From Vibrio ruber DSM 16370 (GTDB lineage Bacteria > Pseudomonadota > Gammaproteobacteria > Enterobacterales > Vibrionaceae): a stretch of 64,000 nt of DNA. Within the stretch, counting starts at the first letter, position 1, and the number at the start of each line of letters is the position of its first letter. The notes beneath the pieces are model-generated. The model was not told the origin of the DNA. It searched no databases and saw only the letters and a list, made by a program, of their open reading frames with translations. The stretch is from contig NZ_FULE01000046.1 in the NCBI RefSeq assembly GCF_900163965.1, positions 1 through 64,000 on the forward strand, in the 5' to 3' direction. The translations under genes and the position numbers were made by a program. Shown piece after piece: positions 8,090-16,093 of the stretch.

Positions 8090-9835
8090 ATGAAAAAGGT
8101 ATCATTTAAAGCTAAATTGCTTGCCATCGTTGTTGCGATTATCTGTGTGACGATATTCACCGCCTACGTGAGTGCTAATTTTTATATCAGTCGCTATATA
8201 CATCAAAGTGATAGTCAAGTGATCCGGACACAGATTGACACGATCCGTTCTGTGGTGGAAGGAAAGCTGAAAGACAATATCGTGCTGGCTCAGTCAACGA
8301 AGTTCAGTTTTTACGAGGTCAAACAGGCAATAGAAAAAACCGGCTTCAAAGATGCGATTAAAGTTGCCTTCGGTATGACCATCAACCGGGATGGTGCCAT
8401 TAAAGATCCTCAGGCAGCGCAACCATATATGGATATCTTTAAACAGGCGAATGGTGAACTGACCGTCAGCGATGTTTTTATGGATGATGGTAAACCAACC
8501 ATTACCATCACCGTGCCTGAGAACAAAGACTCCGGTAACATTTTCTACATTGATCTCTCTTATCTCGGTAATCTGCTCAGCTCAATGTCTACTGACGGCA
8601 GTTATCTGGAGTTGGTGGATGACAAACAAACGCAGATTTTTTCCAATAAGATTGAGGGGCATGATCTGACCCCACTGAATGCGAAGATTAATGTCGCCGG
8701 AAAAGAGTGGATACTCACCGGATACATCGATAACGACTATATTCAAAATGACACAGATGAATTGAACGGTAACATTACAATTGCGTTGATCATTGCCGCG
8801 ATTATTTTGATCCCGATTGCGATTTTCCTGATTAACTGGGTGTTCAAGCCAATCCTTTTGTTGAAGAATTTGATTGCTGATCTGGCGAATGGAAATGGTG
8901 ACCTGACCCATCGTTTGACGGTGGATTCAAAAGATGAGCTGGGCATGATTGCGGATGGTATCAATCAGTTTATCGAAAATCTGCAGAATATGATGCGACA
9001 GGTGAGGGAATCGACAGATACGATTAGCCGGGAAATCGCCCAACTTGAAGAGCAAACCGATTCGAATAGTAAGCTGCTTCAGTCACACAGTCAGGAGATT
9101 GAACTGACGGTGACCGCCGTGAACGAAATGAGTTCGACGGCATCTGTCGTGGCAGAAAATGCGGCCAACACCGCAAGCCAGACCGAAGCAACCAATAGTG
9201 AAGCTGAGCATTCTAAAGAGGTTGTCCAACGGGCTGTTGCACAAGTCGGTGCATTGGCAGAAGAAGTGGAAGAGACGGCGCGATTCATTGCTGATATGAA
9301 CACCCATACAGAAGAAATCGGTAAATTGCTGGGTGAAATCGGCGGGATTGCTGAGCAGACTAACCTACTGGCTTTGAATGCTGCGATTGAAGCGGCGAGA
9401 GCCGGAGAACAAGGGCGTGGTTTCGCGGTAGTTGCGGATGAGGTGCGGGCGTTAGCTTCGCGGACTCACCGGAGTACCGAAGATATTGTCCAGATGTTGG
9501 AACGCCTGAAAGCCGGAACAGCAACCGTGGTTTCCAGTATGGAATCAACCCGCAACAGCTGTCGGACAACAGAAGAGTCAACCACTGTCGTGGTGTCTTC
9601 ATTGGATAAAGTGACATCGTCAGTTAATGAAATTAATGACCTGTCGATTCAGATTGCAACATCAGCTGAAGAACAAAGCAGTGTGACCGAAGATATTAAC
9701 CGCAGTATGGTCGCTATTCGTGAAGTGATGCATACCATTAACGAGAATGGTGACAACACCGCAGAGACAACCCGTCGTCTGATTACCATCAATCAGCAAT
9801 TATTAGCGATTGTTAATAAGTTTAAAATTGAATAA
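8090..9835 (+). CDS. Methyl-accepting chemotaxis protein (Cache-like periplasmic sensor)
   Basis: A 581-residue MCP. ATG 8090 starts MKKVSFKAKLL, directly before the first membrane helix, with GGA six bases upstream; the frame is open farther upstream but without a good site. The periplasmic part (about 30-225) has mixed alpha/beta character (AFGMTINRDGAIKDPQA, NIFYIDLSYLGNLLSSM) like single-Cache/PAS sensors. A second membrane helix (about 228-250), HAMP (LANGNGDLTHRLTVDSKDELGMI) and the signalling hairpin with TNLLALNAAIEAARAGEQGRG follow. Ligand unknown. Its own terminator hairpin follows at 9858. Confidence 0.92.
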   Translation: MKKVSFKAKLLAIVVAIICVTIFTAYVSANFYISRYIHQSDSQVIRTQIDTIRSVVEGKLKDNIVLAQSTKFSFYEVKQAIEKTGFKDAIKVAFGMTINRDGAIKDPQAAQPYMDIFKQANGELTVSDVFMDDGKPTITITVPENKDSGNIFYIDLSYLGNLLSSMSTDGSYLELVDDKQTQIFSNKIEGHDLTPLNAKINVAGKEWILTGYIDNDYIQNDTDELNGNITIALIIAAIILIPIAIFLINWVFKPILLLKNLIADLANGNGDLTHRLTVDSKDELGMIADGINQFIENLQNMMRQVRESTDTISREIAQLEEQTDSNSKLLQSHSQEIELTVTAVNEMSSTASVVAENAANTASQTEATNSEAEHSKEVVQRAVAQVGALAEEVEETARFIADMNTHTEEIGKLLGEIGGIAEQTNLLALNAAIEAARAGEQGRGFAVVADEVRALASRTHRSTEDIVQMLERLKAGTATVVSSMESTRNSCRTTEESTTVVVSSLDKVTSSVNEINDLSIQIATSAEEQSSVTEDINRSMVAIREVMHTINENGDNTAETTRRLITINQQLLAIVNKFKIE

Positions 9836-9857
9836 TTTGTGTCATGATGACTATCCG

Positions 9858-9877
9858 GCCTGAGCGTCAGCTCAGGC
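9858..9877 (+). terminator. Terminator-like hairpin after the second MCP
   Basis: GCCTGAGC (9858-9865), loop GTCA, GCTCAGGC (9870-9877), 22 bases after the stop codon, followed by TGGTGATTTTC. Confidence 0.7.
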
Positions 9878-9938
9878 TGGTGATTTTCTCACCCGCATTC
9901 CATTCCTTATTTCATTTTGCCAGTCTTGGAGGGCATCA

Positions 9939-10598
9939 ATGAAGCTATATATTGGTAATAAAAATTATTCAACGTGGTCACTCAGACCATGGATTTTATT
10001 GGCAAAATCAGACATTTCGTTCGATGAAGTGCAGCTATCGCTTGATACGCCACAGTTTTACACAGCTTTGGCATCCGTGACTCCGACACTGAAAGTTCCT
10101 TGTCTGATCGATGGTGACATTACGGTATGGGATTCGCTCGCAATCTGTGAATATATCAATGATACCTATCTTTCAGGAAAGGCATGGCCTGCCGATCCGA
10201 AGGATAAAGCCACCGCGCGTTCACTGGCGGCAGAAATGCATTCAGGTTTTTCGGCACTGCGTCGTGAAGCGCCGATGAATATTCGTGCGACTCGCTCATT
10301 GAAGTTGTCTGAAGCTGCGCAGCAGGATCTCAAGCGGATTGAAGCCATTTTTGCCGGGCAGATGACACGTTTCGCGGATCAGGGGGGATGGCTTTTCGGT
10401 CAGTACTCTATTGCTGATGCGATGTTTGCGCCGATAGTGATGCGCTTAAAAACGTATCAGTTGAGCTTCGGAGAAACAGCTCAGCAATATGTGAATCATG
10501 TATTGTCGTGCCCGGTGTTGCAGCAATGGATTGATGCTGCGCTTGAAGAAACTGAAATTGTTGAGGCTGATGAAGCCGGAGAGCCTGTCAGTCAGTGA
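9939..10598 (+). CDS. Glutathione S-transferase family protein
   Basis: A 219-residue protein with a thioredoxin-like N-terminal domain MKLYIGNKNYSTWSLRPWILLAK, in which a Ser or Thr of the NYSTWS loop would contact glutathione, the cis-Pro segment LKVPCLIDGD, the TVWDSLAICEYI glutathione gamma-glutamyl site and an all-helical C-terminal domain with QYSIADAMFAPIVMRL carrying the N-capping box. Substrate cannot be told from sequence. GGAGG lies 9 bases upstream of the ATG. Monocistronic, reading the same way as the upstream MCP but separated by a hairpin. Confidence 0.88.
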   Translation: MKLYIGNKNYSTWSLRPWILLAKSDISFDEVQLSLDTPQFYTALASVTPTLKVPCLIDGDITVWDSLAICEYINDTYLSGKAWPADPKDKATARSLAAEMHSGFSALRREAPMNIRATRSLKLSEAAQQDLKRIEAIFAGQMTRFADQGGWLFGQYSIADAMFAPIVMRLKTYQLSFGETAQQYVNHVLSCPVLQQWIDAALEETEIVEADEAGEPVSQ

Positions 10599-10770
10599 GT
10601 CATACCGGGGCATCATGACTGAACGATTTGAGATCTTGATGCTTCTGTTTCACAAACGTCGATTTTGAGCCAGCAGCGATGCTAAATCGACATATCTTTT
10701 CGCGGGCTGAATACCCATTGAAAGCTCGCAACAGATTCCACTATCAATCAAGTCAATATGCCGTATATCT

Positions 10771-10830
10771 GTTTGTATTCATTCCAGAACGAATGAATAC
10801 AAACTGGTGCGGTATTTTTTATTTTTAGCT
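10771..10830 (+). terminator. Long hairpin with U-rich tail, 170 bp after the GST gene
   Basis: GTTTGTATTCATTC (10771-10784), loop CAGAAC, GAATGAATACAAAC (10791-10804): a perfect 14-bp stem that extends with mismatches, followed by GGTATTTTTTATTTTTAG. It may end the GST transcript or an unannotated small RNA in 10600-10770. Confidence 0.55.
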
Positions 10831-10842
10831 TATTTTTGTTGT

Positions 10843-10916
10843 TTAATTGTGCATTAATAGTGAAAAAATTGTTATTCTGCATTAATATAGTGCATGAACG
10901 TGTCTTAATTGTGCAT
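10843..10916 (+). promoter_or_regulatory. Repeated TTAATTGTGCAT / TGCATTAATA motifs upstream of the amino-acid transporter
   Basis: TTAATTGTGCAT occurs at 10843-10854 and again at 10905-10916. Between them TGCATTAATA occurs at 10850-10859 and 10879-10888. This set of related half-sites, 200-270 bases before the binding-protein gene, looks like an operator array, possibly for the AraC-type regulator at 14310. The link is inferred from position only. Confidence 0.4.
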
Positions 10917-11115
10917 ATATAAAATATCGATAAAATTGAAAATATCAGAAGCACTTTATATTTATATGCAGTAGAATCCCCGTTTTGAGGCATTTATTTA
11001 AGTATTCATGCATTTTAGGTGTTTAAATATATTCCTTCCTCTGAGGTTGGAAAGAATAGCCGCCGATGGCATGAATTGTGCTGTTTTCAATGTTTATCAT
11101 ATATGAGATATCACT

Positions 11116-11895
11116 ATGAAAAGAATAACGAATTTGAGTCTGCTTCTGCTGACTCTCGCTGCTCCTTTTGTTCAGGCTGCGGATCAGCCGCTGGTTCGGT
11201 TGGGTGTTGAACCTGGGTACGCACCTTTTGAGATGAAAAAGCCAGACGGCACCCTGACCGGATTTGATATCGATTTAGGGAAGGAAATATGTAAGCGAAT
11301 TGATGCGCATTGTGTCTGGGTTGAAAGTGATTTTGATGGCCTGATCCCTTCTCTGAAAGCGAAAAAAATCGATGCGATTCTCTCTTCTATGTCGATTACA
11401 CCCCAGCGTCAGCAGGAAATTGATTTTACAGACAAACTGTATGGCACGCCTGCCCGTTTGATTACGCCTAAAGGTGTCTCTCTGCAACCGACGGCTGCAT
11501 CCTTAGGTGGTAAACGTGTTGGTGTTTTTCAGGGCACCACGGCTGAAACTTATGCAAAAGAGCAATGGGCATCCAAAGGGGTGGATGTCGTGACTTATCA
11601 GAATCAGGATCTGGTTTATGCCGATTTAGTCAATGGTCGTCTTGATGCTGCATTTCAGGATGCTGTTGCCGCGAGCGATGGCTTTTTGAACCGTCCTGTC
11701 GGTAAAGATTTCGCGTTCAGCGGCCCTGAAGTCAATGATGAAAAATACTTTGGTGTCGGTGCTGGGATCGGGGTACGTAAAACCGATGAGGCACTCAAAA
11801 ATAAAATCAATGCTGCTTTACGCGACATGCTGAAAGACGGCACTTATGATGAGATTGCTAAGCAATACTTTGATTTTGATATTTACGGTAAATAA
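11116..11895 (+). CDS. Periplasmic basic-amino-acid-binding protein (ArgT/HisJ/AotJ family)
   Basis: A 259-residue protein. A signal peptide covers about residues 1-21 (...LAAPFVQAA). The mature protein has the family-3 solute-binding signature VRLGVEPGYAPFEMKKPDGTLTGFDIDLGKEIC, the ligand-contact stretch SDFDGLIPSLKAKKIDAILSSMSITPQRQQEIDFT, and a C-terminal lobe with GVGAGIGVRKTDEALK. The sequence is closest to arginine/lysine/ornithine/histidine-binding proteins. It is first in a transporter operon; a terminator-like hairpin just after it would keep binding protein in excess over permease. Confidence 0.9.
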   Translation: MKRITNLSLLLLTLAAPFVQAADQPLVRLGVEPGYAPFEMKKPDGTLTGFDIDLGKEICKRIDAHCVWVESDFDGLIPSLKAKKIDAILSSMSITPQRQQEIDFTDKLYGTPARLITPKGVSLQPTAASLGGKRVGVFQGTTAETYAKEQWASKGVDVVTYQNQDLVYADLVNGRLDAAFQDAVAASDGFLNRPVGKDFAFSGPEVNDEKYFGVGAGIGVRKTDEALKNKINAALRDMLKDGTYDEIAKQYFDFDIYGK

Positions 11896-11910
11896 GCCGT
11901 CACTCCTTTC

Positions 11911-11940
11911 CGCTCCTTCGTTCGAGGGAGCGTTATTTAT
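11911..11940 (+). terminator. Intercistronic hairpin and U-rich tract between binding protein and HisQ
   Basis: CGCTCCTTC (11911-11919), loop GTTC, GAGGGAGCG (11924-11932) with one G-U pair, followed by TTATTTATTT. It is a plausible leaky intrinsic terminator that would lower permease expression relative to the binding protein, as is common in ABC importer operons. Confidence 0.65.
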
Positions 11941-11968
11941 TTAGGAAGGCATTATTTAGGAAGGCATT
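11939..11968 (+). repeat. Perfect 15-bp tandem duplication carrying the HisQ Shine-Dalgarno site
   Basis: ATTTAGGAAGGCATT occurs twice head to tail (11939-11953 and 11954-11968), immediately before the HisQ ATG at 11969. Each copy has AGGAAGG, so the gene has two ribosome binding sites 15 bases apart. Confidence 0.95.
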
Positions 11969-12655
11969 ATGCTTTATGGATATGGTGGCATTATCTTTGA
12001 TGGTGCAATCATGACGATTGAACTGGCAGTTCTTTCGGTAATTTTCTCGATTATTCTGGGGTTGTTCGGGGCTTGCGCCAAACTTTTTGGCAATCGCCCG
12101 ATGATCGTACTGGCTCATGTTTATACCACGCTGATTCGCGGGATTCCCGACTTAGTGCTGATGATGCTGATTTTTTATGGTTTGCAGCTGGGACTCAATC
12201 AGATCACTGAAGCTCTGGGATGGCAACAAATTAATATTGACCCATTCACCGCTGGCGTTTTGACCATTGGCTTCATCTATGGTGCCTATCTGACAGAAAC
12301 GTTTCGCGGGGCTTTTCTAGCCGTTCCCAAAGGGCAGATTGAAGCCGGAACGTCCTATGGTTTTACACCGTGGCAAGTCTTTCGGGTGATTTTGTTCCCA
12401 CAAATGATGCGTCATGCCTTACCGGGGTTGTCCAATAACTGGCTGGTGATCCTCAAGTCAACCGCGCTGGTTTCCATTATCGGCCTTGCCGATGTCGTCA
12501 AGGCAACGCAGATGGCCGGCAAAGGAACCTATCAGTTTTTCTACTTTACGATTGTTGCGGCTGTGGTCTATCTGATTTTTACCACCTTATCAAATCTGGC
12601 ATTTTATTGGTTGGAACGTCGCTATGCATACAGCCATAGAGGTCGTTTGTCATGA
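11969..12655 (+). CDS. hisQ: Amino-acid ABC transporter permease HisQ
   Basis: A 228-residue membrane permease of the histidine/arginine/lysine/ornithine class. MLYGYGGIIFDGAIMTIELAVLSV is the usual HisQ start. The EAA loop that docks on the ATPase reads KGQIEAGTSYGFTPWQVFRVILFPQ. About five membrane helices are visible, plus TLIRGIPDLVLMMLIFYGL. The stop TGA overlaps the ATG of hisM by four bases, so the two are translationally coupled. Two Shine-Dalgarno copies precede the start. Confidence 0.93.
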   Translation: MLYGYGGIIFDGAIMTIELAVLSVIFSIILGLFGACAKLFGNRPMIVLAHVYTTLIRGIPDLVLMMLIFYGLQLGLNQITEALGWQQINIDPFTAGVLTIGFIYGAYLTETFRGAFLAVPKGQIEAGTSYGFTPWQVFRVILFPQMMRHALPGLSNNWLVILKSTALVSIIGLADVVKATQMAGKGTYQFFYFTIVAAVVYLIFTTLSNLAFYWLERRYAYSHRGRLS

Positions 12656-13371
12656 TTGAAATACTTGAACGCTACGGCAAAGCATTTTTGTGGACAGATG
12701 GTTACCACTTTACCGGTGTCGCTGTGACGCTATGGTTACTGGTTATTTCGGTGTCGCTGGGATTTATTGTCTCTATCCCACTGGCGCTGGCCCGGGTGTC
12801 TGAGAATCGTTGGTTGTCGTTACCCGTCTGGCTATTTTCATATCTTTTCCGGGGCACACCGCTGTATGTTCAATTGCTGATTTTTTATACAGGGGTCTAT
12901 ACATTAGGGTTCGTCCGTTCAACGGAGTTTCTCAACTGGTTTTTCCGCAGCGGATATAACTGCACGATTTTTGCGCTGTTTCTCAATACTTGCGCTTATA
13001 CCCTTGAGATTTTTGCCGGTGCAATCCGGGAAACCAGTCAGGGAGAGATTGAAGCGGCAAAAGCATATGGCTTCTCCCGCTGGAAACGCTATCGGTGTAT
13101 TGTGATTCCTTCAGCATTGCGACGTGCCATTCCCGCGTATAGTAATGAAGTGATTATCATGCTTCATTCGACATCCTTAGCATTTACGGCCACGGTGCCC
13201 GATATTCTGAAAATCGCCCGGGATGTCAATGCAGCAACATATAAATCATTTCATGCCTTTGGGATTGCAGCCATACTTTATTTAGTGATTTCATTTTTGC
13301 TGGTAGCCCTGTTCCGGCGGGCAGAAAAGAAATGGTTGCGTCATCTGCATCCGATACCAGTCAAACATTAG
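12652..13371 (+). CDS. hisM: Amino-acid ABC transporter permease HisM
   Basis: A 239-residue permease, partner of HisQ. The EAA loop reads EIEAAKAYGFSRWKRYRCI, preceded by SYLFRGTPLYVQLLIFYTG, typical of HisM/AotM. Five membrane segments are visible. ATGA overlap with hisQ. It pairs with HisQ to form the heterodimeric channel energised by HisP. Confidence 0.93.
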   Translation: MIEILERYGKAFLWTDGYHFTGVAVTLWLLVISVSLGFIVSIPLALARVSENRWLSLPVWLFSYLFRGTPLYVQLLIFYTGVYTLGFVRSTEFLNWFFRSGYNCTIFALFLNTCAYTLEIFAGAIRETSQGEIEAAKAYGFSRWKRYRCIVIPSALRRAIPAYSNEVIIMLHSTSLAFTATVPDILKIARDVNAATYKSFHAFGIAAILYLVISFLLVALFRRAEKKWLRHLHPIPVKH

Positions 13372-13423
13372 AACATCGATTTTTAGGTTTCCGGTGGCGG
13401 CTCACATTTGACGGGCTTGAGAA

Positions 13424-13455
13424 TTCAGGAAACTGATTTTTTCAGGAAACCGATT
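13424..13455 (+). repeat. Near-perfect 15-bp direct repeat, period 17, between hisM and hisP
   Basis: TTCAGGAAACTGATT (13424-13438) and TTCAGGAAACCGATT (13441-13455) differ at one base. The hisP Shine-Dalgarno (AAGGAAC) follows downstream. Confidence 0.85.
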
Positions 13456-13472
13456 GTTAAGGAACAAGCATT

Positions 13473-14246
13473 ATGCAAAACACAAAACTGGCCGTTAGTG
13501 ATCTCCATAAAAAGTACGGCCAGCATGAAGTCATTAAAGGCGTTTCTCTACAGGCAAATGCCGGTGACGTGATTAGTATTATCGGCTCATCCGGCTCGGG
13601 GAAGAGTACGCTGTTACGCTGTTTGAATTTTCTTGAGAAACCATCGGCAGGCGCAATCTATATCAATGGTCAAGAAATCCAGATGAAACGCGATTCAGAC
13701 GGACAACTTAAAGTCAGTGACCATAAACAGTTGCAGCTCCTGCGTACTAAGTTGACGATGGTGTTCCAGCACTTTAACCTGTGGAGTCATATGACGGTGC
13801 TGGAGAATGTGATGATCGCTCCGGTTCAGGTGTTGGGTATCAGTAAGCAAGAAGCACGAGAAAGAGCGATTGCTTATCTCAATAAAGTCGGTATCGATGA
13901 ACGGGCGCAGCAAAGTTATCCGACCCATTTATCCGGTGGACAGCAACAACGCGTATCGATAGCCCGAGCCTTGGCGATGGAACCGGAAGTGCTGCTGTTT
14001 GATGAGCCGACTTCTGCGCTCGATCCTGAGCTGGTCGGTGAGGTGCTGAAGATCATGCAGCAACTCGCTGAAGAAGGGAAAACCATGATCGTGGTCACTC
14101 ATGAGATGGGATTTGCCCGGCATGTTTCAAACCATGTCATTTTTCTTCATCAGGGAAAAATTGAAGAAGAAGGGCACCCGGAAGATGTATTCGGTCAGCC
14201 GAAAAGTGAACGTTTGCAGCAGTTTCTTTCCGGTGCCTTAAAATAA
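13473..14246 (+). CDS. hisP: Amino-acid ABC transporter ATP-binding protein HisP
   Basis: A 257-residue ABC ATPase. Walker A GSSGSGKST, Q-loop TMVFQHFNLWSHMTVLENVM, signature LSGGQQQRVSIARAL, Walker B VLLFDEPTSALDPE and the switch His in IVVTHEMGFARHV are all present and intact. The insertion QEIQMKRDSDGQLKVSDHKQLQLLRTK between Walker A and the Q-loop is typical of HisP/AotP. AAGGAAC precedes the ATG. A terminator follows at once, before the AraC-type regulator. Confidence 0.94.
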   Translation: MQNTKLAVSDLHKKYGQHEVIKGVSLQANAGDVISIIGSSGSGKSTLLRCLNFLEKPSAGAIYINGQEIQMKRDSDGQLKVSDHKQLQLLRTKLTMVFQHFNLWSHMTVLENVMIAPVQVLGISKQEARERAIAYLNKVGIDERAQQSYPTHLSGGQQQRVSIARALAMEPEVLLFDEPTSALDPELVGEVLKIMQQLAEEGKTMIVVTHEMGFARHVSNHVIFLHQGKIEEEGHPEDVFGQPKSERLQQFLSGALK

Positions 14247-14249
14247 CGA

Positions 14250-14279
14250 GAAAAAGCAGCATGACAAGGCTGCTTTTTC
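14250..14279 (+). terminator. Terminator after hisP
   Basis: GAAAAAGCAGC (14250-14260), loop ATGACAAG, GCTGCTTTTTC (14269-14279): a perfect 11-bp stem with an embedded T5. It lies four bases after the hisP stop, so the downstream regulator is expressed by read-through or from its own promoter. Confidence 0.8.
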
Positions 14280-14309
14280 ATATCCGTATTGACACCATAA
14301 GTGCTCTGA

Positions 14310-15272
14310 ATGATAAATGCAGCCTCATCGATTTACCAAGTTGCGATCTATCTGCCCGGTCATTACTCTTGGTATGCTATTGGCTCGTTGGAAGCCCCTT
14401 TTCGCGTTGCCAACGAGATTCTCGGTGAAGAGCGGTTTCGGTGTATTTATGTGAGACCAGAGCACGAGTCTTCCGAACTATCTTGTTTAACCAATCCTGT
14501 CACGTTATCTGATGCCTTTACGTGTGATTTACTGGCAATTGTTTGTGAGTCGCTGCCGGACAAGGCTGCATCACCGCTGGAAAAGAAAAAACTGCAATAT
14601 TTCTATCAACAGGGAAAAACCATTCTTGCCAGCAATGCCGGGGTATTTTGGCTTGCTGACAGTGGGTTGCTGGATCATCGGCGTGCCGCAGTTCATTGGT
14701 CTTTGATGGATAGTTTTAGCGAACGTTATGAATCGATTGAACTGTCCGATCATCTCTATGAGCGATGTGAGCGGCTTATCACCACAGCCGGGCTGTCGGC
14801 AACGCTCGACTGCCTGGTGGATTTTCTGGAAAATACCGAAGGTAAAGAGCTGGCCTATGCTGTGTCTGATCAGCTGTGTATGGATCGTATTCGGCCGGCA
14901 GAAGAGCGCCAGCGATTACCATTTAAGCAGTTTGGCGGGGATATCCAACCGCGTTTAACAATGGCTGTTGAACTGATGGAAAACAATCTGGAAGAACCGT
15001 TGTCAACGGATGAAATTGCCGAATTAGTGCATATCTCGCGTCGTCAGCTCGAACGCCTGTTCAAGCGTTATCTTGATACGATGCCTGCCCGTTATTATCT
15101 TCAGCTCCGTTTGAAAAGGGCGCGCCAGCTGCTGCTGACGACGCATACCTCAATTGTACAGATTGGATTATTGTGCGGGTTTTCCAGCGGGCCGCATTTT
15201 TCCAGCGCGTATAAAGCTTACTATCAAATCACGCCCCGTGAAGAGCGCTCGAAGATGTTACAGGCGAAATAG
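14310..15272 (+). CDS. AraC-type regulator with DJ-1/PfpI-like N-terminal domain (ArgR/GlxA class)
   Basis: A 320-residue protein. The N-terminal 190 or so residues have the class I glutamine-amidotransferase-like fold (VAIYLPGHYSWYAIGSLEAPFRVANEI; KTILASNAGVFWLADSGLLDHRRAAVHW); the usual nucleophile Cys is Asn-Ala here, as in regulators that only bind ligands. Residues 215-315 are an AraC DNA-binding domain (TDEIAELVHISRRQLERLFKRYL, second HTH IVQIGLLCGFSSGPHFSSAYKAYY). The gene follows hisJQMP-type genes exactly as argR follows aotJQMP in Pseudomonas, where ArgR activates arginine uptake and catabolism. I infer an arginine-responsive activator. The ribosome binding site is weak. Confidence 0.85.
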   Translation: MINAASSIYQVAIYLPGHYSWYAIGSLEAPFRVANEILGEERFRCIYVRPEHESSELSCLTNPVTLSDAFTCDLLAIVCESLPDKAASPLEKKKLQYFYQQGKTILASNAGVFWLADSGLLDHRRAAVHWSLMDSFSERYESIELSDHLYERCERLITTAGLSATLDCLVDFLENTEGKELAYAVSDQLCMDRIRPAEERQRLPFKQFGGDIQPRLTMAVELMENNLEEPLSTDEIAELVHISRRQLERLFKRYLDTMPARYYLQLRLKRARQLLLTTHTSIVQIGLLCGFSSGPHFSSAYKAYYQITPREERSKMLQAK

Positions 15273-15340
15273 CCAGTAAACTGCTCTTTTAAGCACGGCT
15301 GGCGTTTACCGTAAGATGTCTCCGCCGGCGCTGATAATCA

Positions 15341-15380
15341 AATAACTTTGTTTTGCGAATAACTTTGTTTTTCGAATAAC
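15341..15380. repeat. 17-bp tandem repeat, about 2.4 copies, between convergent genes
   Basis: AATAACTTTGTTTTGCG (15341-15357) and AATAACTTTGTTTTTCG (15358-15374), then AATAAC. One mismatch. It lies in the spacer downstream of both the AraC-type regulator and the LysE-family gene. Confidence 0.9.
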
Positions 15381-15393
15381 GACCTCTTCCTAA

Positions 15394-16020
15394 TTATAAT
15401 GTCTTGGCAATCATACTGCCTGCGGCTGCGAGCATCATGAGCCCTGCGCTGCGAAAGAGCAGCATCTGAGCATTTTGGCTGGCAAGAAATCGTCTGACCT
15501 TCAGTGCTCCCAGAATAAAAATCGAACCAACTGCAATTAATACCGCAATGGTGAGTGGTACCAGCAACAGTCCCCAGGTTTCTATCGAGACGGTATCCAA
15601 GGTGATAACCAGAGGTAAGATTGCCAGATAGAATGCGATCGTTTTGGGGTTGCCTAAAGTAATGGTGAAACCGGAAAACCATGCTGAGGTCAGCTCTCGT
15701 CTGGAAGCTTTTTGATCGATCTGGATACTTTCCGGCTTGCAAGTAATGAATTGCCATGCCAGCCAAGCCAGATAGAGAGAAGAGGCCCAACTGATCAGTG
15801 TGAATAAAGTACTGAAGTTGTGCGCGATCACTGCGAGGCCAAATACCGCAAATGAGAGGTAGACTAAATCACCCAGAATCAACCCGGCCAGCATCGTAAA
15901 CCCGGTGATTGCACCGCCACTCACGCTTCTGGCCACCAATGCGGTCATTCCGGGGCCCGGAATTGCAGCTGCGATGCCGAGGGCTGCAATATAGGCAAAT
16001 ATCTGTGTTGATTCTAGCAT
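15394..16020 (-). CDS. LysE/RhtB-family amino-acid exporter
   Basis: A 208-residue protein with about six membrane helices and the family motif AAIPGPGMTALVARSVSGG near the N-terminus, plus GFTITLGNPKTIAFYLAILPL in the middle. LysE/RhtB proteins export amino acids and related zwitterions (Lys, Thr, homoserine lactone, cysteine intermediates). It is the last gene of the minus-strand operon that starts at 21515, 73 bases after the cyclodeaminase-like gene. Its place at the end of a biosynthetic operon suggests export of the product, which is inference. Confidence 0.87.
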   Translation of the reverse strand: MLESTQIFAYIAALGIAAAIPGPGMTALVARSVSGGAITGFTMLAGLILGDLVYLSFAVFGLAVIAHNFSTLFTLISWASSLYLAWLAWQFITCKPESIQIDQKASRRELTSAWFSGFTITLGNPKTIAFYLAILPLVITLDTVSIETWGLLLVPLTIAVLIAVGSIFILGALKVRRFLASQNAQMLLFRSAGLMMLAAAGSMIAKTL

Positions 16021-16093
16021 GGTTATGTATCCTACTTATATTGAACTGATTCTATCTGAGCCGTGCTGAACATGACCTGTGCAACAGGCTCCT

